Of a stretch of DNA of 42,525 nucleotides, positions 37,622 to 42,525 are shown piece after piece (position 1 is the first letter of the stretch; each line of letters begins with the position of its first letter). Both the position numbers and the translations under genes were made by a program. Location: assembly GCA_011947345.1 (NCBI GenBank), contig JAAVTG010000841.1:1-42525 (forward strand), written 5' to 3'. Source of the DNA: Phytophthora quininea. Lineage: Eukaryota; Oomycota; Peronosporomycetes; Peronosporales; Peronosporaceae. The notes beneath the pieces were generated by a model that was given only the letters and a program-made list of their open reading frames with translations, was not told the DNA's origin and searched no databases.

Positions 37622-40600
37622 CTACGAGATAGGCTCCCAGTCCGGACGCTCGCGAGGTAGCACAAACAGCTCCTGACGCTCGTCGGGGTTCGTGAGAGGA
37701 AGGTTGTACGTGAGCGACACAATCTCTAAACGCGGCAGGCGCAGGTAACCTGGTCAAACACACACACAAGTAATGCGAGTTAGTGTTGTTTCCCACGCAA
37801 CCAGCATCAAGGTTTTGTGGGCCGCACCTGTCTTCGTCGGCACTAATCCCAGCCGGAACACCTGCTCATCGAATGGCAGGAGGTCCTCGGTCGCGTTGGT
37901 GCGTCCCGAGATGAAGAACGATGCTTCGGCATCCACAGGCTTGACACGCACGCTGTGGAAGACAGCCTCCGTGTTCTTCACATGGACGTCCATGTACGTC
38001 ACCACTCCTTCGACGCCAAACGGAGGCGTCTCCACACTGATCACAAGAGGCGCATCAACAAACGAGACCATGGGGAGATCCAATACGTGCTAACTACGTC
38101 GTTCTGCGGGCCGATTGTCGACGACACACGCCGCCACAACACTTTGACTCGGCCGAGCGTGACAAAGTTAGATGCCACCTTCGGCACGAGCCGCAGACAG
38201 AAGCACCGCGAATCTCCGTCGTTGAACATCGCGCATACGTCGTTCTTATTGTTGGTGTCGGACGATATCGAGCCGAAGCCAGAGTCAGCCAAGTCCCCGA
38301 CCAAATTCGTCTCGTGAGGCTCAAACTCTAACCCGAGCACATTCAACGGCTCGGTTGACGTGCAAGTGACGCTTCCTTGGAGATTGACATTGTTCCCCAC
38401 GCATCCGTACGAGCCCTTTGCCATTTGAGCAGCCCCAGGAGCACCCCTCCACTGAGGAAATCGTGAATGATGCCACCTTGAATGGAAAACGGATCCTGGC
38501 AAGCCAATTCAAACCGCTCATCAAAGCCCACAGCCACACCAGCTTTTGTTGTGTACGCTACTGACACAGCCAACGTCACAAACGTTGCTCTTGTTGACCG
38601 GACAACGACACGGAGAGTCTCTTCCGTGTGGGGGTCCATGTTGGGCAGGGCGATCACATCTCGCGGTTGGATGTTTCCATCTAATGGTACAGGTGCCAAT
38701 ACTCCTGCATCTTGCGCGTAAAAGAAGGCATCACCTGGTGCTAATGAGGCTGGCAGGGGATCGCAGACGATTCGAACGTCACATTTTCCAGTGTGTCTTC
38801 GTTAGATGCCAACTGGAACGCAAGTTCGCGAAAATTCCCCGTCAAAAGCGGCTTATGGGAAAGCATCATCAGTGCCGCCTTTGCTCGAGGCTGTAAAATC
38901 ATCAGCGATGTACCTCGAAGGTGAGCTGTTCCATCCTCTTGAATGGGCTCGCTCACATCAAGTTGGCCAGCTCGCGGGCCCTCCACAAGAGAAAACATCG
39001 ATTTCCTCCTGGAAAAGCTGGGCGATGCGGACCCGTTGCCCATAGCAGGCACACGTCCATTAATCAAATATGGCTGTGGCGTTTCTCGCTGCTCCACGGG
39101 GCTCGTTCAACCAATAAACTGAATACTAAGAAATCCTCGTCGACCTTTTCAATTGTATCACCACCATTCGCTTTGACGGTTTGGTCTCCAGAGCCCAAGT
39201 AGAAACGCACCTCCTGGAAACTTAACAACTGTCGGCCTTCTAGTACACGTAACGGGACAAGCAATTTGTTGCTGGCTTTGTGCGTAAATTCCAGCGATGT
39301 AAACATCTTTCCGTCACTGCAAGCCAGCGAGTCTGGTTCTGCACCACTCCTGTGGTAGATCACTGTGCGATAACGCTCGTCGTTAAATACCAACTCTATC
39401 TTCGACAGCACCATCGGTGATGGAAAGTGCGAACGCAATCCCAGCTCAAGAACGACGTCTTCCTTCACGCAAGCGGAGGCACGATCGAACTGCGCTGTTA
39501 ATGCAAATAATGGTCGTGAGCGGTCGAGTGCCAACTCATGGCCATTCCCCACCGCAGAATTCCCGGTAAATGGGGCCCCTAACGCAGCGGGGTCTCTCCA
39601 CGCAGTAAGAAATGATTCCTGAACTCGACCACGCTCTTTAGAAGAAACAAACTCCTCTACAACCGGAGATAGCAGCTGTAAGGAATAATCCAAGTATGCT
39701 GCTGTGTCACTCTGGCGAAATGTGCAGATGAGAAGCTGCTTTAGAATCTGTGCAGTCTGTGCCCAGCAGTTTTCGATGCTAAACGTCACTTTTGCCTTCT
39801 GTAACTCGGCGCGAGAACGTTCGTATTCGCCGGATGCAAGGCGCTCTGTCCCCAAATGTACCAATAACCGACTTTTTAATCGACTGCGTGGTGCACTGCG
39901 GTCTGCCACAAACATTGTTAAATGTTGAAGCGCGTGCTCCAACAGGAGGATCGACCTTTGGCGTGTGGTACGGTTCTTTCTATCGCATGGCGATATTTTA
40001 CCAGAGCAGAGATCGATGGGTCCTGCGCAGTGGCGTTCGCTTCTGATACAACCGGATCACCGCCCACAAACACCGATGGCACCACAACAAAGTCGCGTTC
40101 GGTCAAAATTTCGCCATTCGTCGTAGCTATGGCACCGTTGCTGCGGCACTGAGACCAAGCTTCGCGGCGGCTTTCCTTCGGAACATTGCATACTTCGCCG
40201 CAATCGAGTAGTAAAGATACGGCTCCTTATACACGTCCGATTCCAAACCGGTGCTTGGCAACGAGCCGCGAATTGACACGGCTTCAGCCAACAACTGCGC
40301 AAACACATGATACTGTCGAGAGACCCATTCCCAGTGCTCATAAGCTCGATCCGCCACCACAATCGCACGAGCGTACAACCCCATGTGACGATGTAGCTGA
40401 TCCACCGCGCCTTTGATATTATTCGACGAGAAAATCAAATGATAGCACAACTTGAAGTTCACAAACTCGGCCATCGTCATCACCTGCGTGTACGCGATTC
40501 CGTCCACAGCCTCACTCTCGTTCAATGGTAGTGTGATAATCGCGCGGTACGACGCCTCATAGTGCTGCAGCACCTTGGTTGTGTAGCGTCTAAACTCGTA

Positions 40601-41320
40601 ATAGTGCGCGATCTTGAAGCTCAGTCTTGCGTGCAGTGCCTGATACCCGGGTGTTTTTGCAAGAGCCTTCTTGTACCGCTTCACTCTCTTCGACTGCGCC
40701 TTATAGTACTCCAACGCCATGTTCCTCACCGTATTCTCGAACTTTGCCAACACACTAGACCCCTCACAAGATCTCTGGATCGCAACAACACTAGTCCTTT
40801 CGCATCCGTCTCCAATCTACGTCTGAGGTTGGCCAATCTCTCCTCGGTCGTGTTCATGGGGCCACTCCAGCGTCGTCCACCTGCTGCATGAGCACCAGCA
40901 TGACTCTGCACTCTCTGGCCTGCACTGTCCTCTTGAGCTGCTCCACCTCGTCCCTGAGCGAGCTCTCCCTCTGCTGCCAGTCTTGGGGCTCCATCTCGGA
41001 TCGAACTCGTCGAAGAGCAGCACGACCGCCGGCAGCAGCTCGTGGTGCTTCTTGATCCAGCGCGCCTTGAGGATGCCTTGCGTCCGGTAGCCGTCAAAGT
41101 CCCGCTGCGTCTGGTTGGGGAAGGTGCCGTGCTTCTCCCGCAGCTCCTTCTTGCCTGGGAAGCGCTGCTCTCTTGGCAGCGACGTGATGTGCAGCTTGGG
41201 CACAAACTCCTCGTTCACGGCGCGCAGCTGCGGCAGCACCTTGTTCTGCAGCTCGCGGTTGCCCAGCGCCGCGATCAGCGGGTACGGCGTCTCCTTGAGC
41301 TCCGTGCCGAAGCTCTCCAT
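37622..41320 (-). CDS. TRAPPC11: TRAPPC11, TRAPP tethering complex subunit, frame broken
   Basis: TRAPPC11 is a subunit of the TRAPPIII-type vesicle-tethering complex in ER-Golgi and autophagy traffic. I chose the ATG at 41320 (MESFGTELKETPYPLIAALG). The foie-gras domain is clear at about 40750-40150: KFENTVRNMALEYYKAQSKR, YKKALAKT, KIAHYYEFRRYTTKVLQHYE, MTMAEFVNFKLCYHLIFSSN, WEWVSRQYHVFAQLLAEAV, PYLYYSIAAKYAMFRRKAA. Helical repeats follow (LGTERLASGEYERSRAELQK), then a C-terminal beta-rich gryzun-like region ending PRLEIVSLTYNLPLTN and PDWEPIS at 37622. At least eight frame changes occur, near 41010, 40870, 40790, 40130, 39945, 39080, 38745, 38420 and 38070, with coding similarity on both sides of each. 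One intron is clear. Confidence 0.85.
37750..37827 (-). other. Intron in TRAPPC11
   Basis: The donor GTGCGG begins at 37827 and the acceptor ACCAG ends at 37750. Splicing rebuilds a Gly codon and joins LVPTKTG to YLRLPRLEIVS. The 78 bp intron contains a short CA repeat. Confidence 0.8.
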
Positions 41321-41432
41321 CACCTCTCCCTTTCTGCAGCCAATTTGAGACTGAAGCATCCAATCCGGATCCAAATTGTGGACAGTACATAGAATGGAAA
41401 GGATCAGTTTTAGATTTTGCTCTGGCACCAAG
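41321..41432. promoter_or_regulatory. Short divergent promoter region, TRAPPC11 / glyoxalase II
   Basis: Only 112 bp separate the two opposite start codons, so both promoters must overlap here or lie within the 5' coding sequences. No TATA box is obvious. The limits rest on the start choices. Confidence 0.5.
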
Positions 41433-42460
41433 ATGATGCCAAGGTGGAGACTGCTGCATGCGAGCGCTGCGAGGCAGATACGGGGCGTGTCGACTGCTGC
41501 GACGGCGTCTGCTAAGCCCAAGAAGAAGTACCTGAATGACCCCAGTCTACGAGTGCGAGTGGTGCCCATGCTGCAAGACAATTACGGTGAGAGGAACCAT
41601 CCACTGTGTACTGAGATGATGTTCATGCTTTTGACAATGATAACTCGCTGTAGGCTACGTGGTGGTGGACGAGACGAATCGCACGATGTTCGCAGTGGAC
41701 CCAGCCGAGCCTAGCCAGATCCTGCCCGTGTTGAAGGAGGAGGAAACCACCAAGAAGAGGGAGTTTCTCGGGATCTTGACCACGCACAAACACGCGTAAG
41801 TTATGGAGTGTTGTTATTTTACTGTTGTGGAGTCTGACGTTGGCTGTACTTGATGATAGCGACCACACTGGTGGCAATGTGGAGATCGCGAAAAAGTATC
41901 CAAACGTGATGATCGCAGGCCCAGAGGGAGAACTCATTCCAGCACGCAATCGACCTGTGAACGGAGGAGACAAGTTCAAGATCGGCGCGGCTAGTGTCAA
42001 GGTGCTAGATGTGTCGTGCCACACCAAGGCGCACGTAGCGTATGTTGTAACGGGTGACGCTGAAACCCCGCCGTTGCTGTTCCCTGGCGACACGCTATTC
42101 GTTGGAGGATGTGGACGCTTCTTTGAGGGCACCGCTGAGGACATGTATCGCGCGCTGTATGAGGTCATTCTGACGCTGCCGAAGGACACCAGGGTCTACT
42201 GCGGACATGAGTACACTATGGCGAACCTGCGCTTTGCGTTGAGCGTGGATCCATCTAACCAAGCTCTTCGAGACAAGATTGCGTCGGTTCGTATCCGGCG
42301 GTCCAAGAACCTGCCGAGTGTGCCATCCTCGCTGCGCGAGGAGATGCAGTACAATCCATTCCTGCGTGTTCACAATGAGACTATCCGCAATGCTGTCGGC
42401 GGTACTGATCCAGTTAGCGTTCTCGAGAACCTGCGTCGACGAAAAGACTCGTTTGAATAG
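41433..42460 (+). CDS. Glyoxalase II (hydroxyacylglutathione hydrolase)
   Basis: Glyoxalase II hydrolyses S-D-lactoylglutathione to D-lactate and glutathione, the second step of methylglyoxal removal. It is a metallo-beta-lactamase-fold enzyme. Exons are 41433-41586, 41654-41795 and 41860-42460. The N-terminus (MMPRWRLLHASAARQIRGVS) is Arg/Ser/Ala-rich with no acidic residue and looks like a mitochondrial presequence. Metal ligands are THKHADHTGGN (spliced between exons 2 and 3), the His of DVSCHTKAHV, the Asp of FPGDTLF and the His of YCGHEYT. The C-terminus NPFLRVHNETIRNAVGGTDP and ENLRRRKDSF matches the substrate-binding domain of the family. All key residues are present, and both introns join in frame. 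It runs divergently from TRAPPC11. Confidence 0.96.
41587..41653 (+). other. Intron 1 in glyoxalase II
   Basis: Donor GTGAGAG and acceptor TGTAG. Splicing restores the Gly codon between LQDNY and YVVVDETNR. Confidence 0.9.
41796..41859 (+). other. Intron 2 in glyoxalase II
   Basis: Donor GTAAGT and acceptor GATAG. Splicing restores the Ala codon and so the metal-binding box THKHADH. Confidence 0.93.
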
Positions 42461-42525
42461 CAAGTGAAGGAAGTGAAGTGTCCCAGAAGCAAGTACTTTC
42501 ACTAACGCACTGTCAATGAATGGGA

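Noticed and set aside
1..42525. RXLR or Crinkler effector genes
   Set aside because: I found no open frame with a signal peptide followed by an RXLR-EER or LFLAK motif.
1..42525. CRISPR array, tRNA or rRNA genes
   Set aside because: No regularly spaced repeats and no recognisable tRNA or rRNA sequence; the GATC-rich stretches are transposon ends.

Overview
This window reads as nuclear DNA of an oomycete, probably a Phytophthora-like member of the Peronosporales. Three things point there: compact GC-rich genes with few, short GT-AG introns (about 60-80 bp); a mix of conserved eukaryotic trafficking, nuclear-pore and ribosome-biogenesis genes with expanded lineage-specific families; and an eEF3 translation-factor fragment together with Crypton and hAT transposons. 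The species call is inference. I found no rRNA, tRNA or CRISPR.

Layout, left to right. 1-5986 (+) is the C-terminal part of a VPS13-type lipid-transfer protein ending in an IQ motif. 6315-14219 is a cluster of six Mpv17/PMP22-family genes: four intact, one inverted and frameshifted, one carrying a frameshift and a stop. A decayed Crypton tyrosine-recombinase element (about 6953-9333) lies between the first two. 14489-15196 (+) is a flavin-reductase-like split-barrel protein. 15423-24827 (-) is one single-pass membrane-protein gene split by a 7,590 bp hAT transposon (16600-24189). That transposon has perfect 13 bp terminal inverted repeats and a perfect 8 bp target duplication, and it carries two non-transposon gene fragments: a Ser/Gly-repeat protein and a truncated eEF3.

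The right half is ordinary housekeeping sequence: an AAA_26/BioD-like P-loop protein (25531-26832, -), an unrecognised membrane protein (27485-28664, +), a Nup42/NUPL2-type FG nucleoporin (28833-30544, -), a TMEM43/LUMA protein (30599-31918, +), two paralogous coiled-coil proteins of an oomycete family (31986-32871 and 33129-34331, -), an NmrA-like reductase (34538-35462, -), the 40S assembly factor PNO1 (35732-36421, +), an unrecognised multi-exon gene (about 36611-37490, -), TRAPPC11 (37622-41320, -) and glyoxalase II (41433-42460, +).

Many otherwise well-conserved genes (VPS13, TRAPPC11, flavin reductase, NmrA, Nup42) carry several one- or two-base frameshifts, some in homopolymer or dinucleotide runs, next to fully open genes. 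I read most of these as assembly errors rather than true pseudogenes. The transposon-borne fragments and the first Mpv17 copy are better candidates for real decay.
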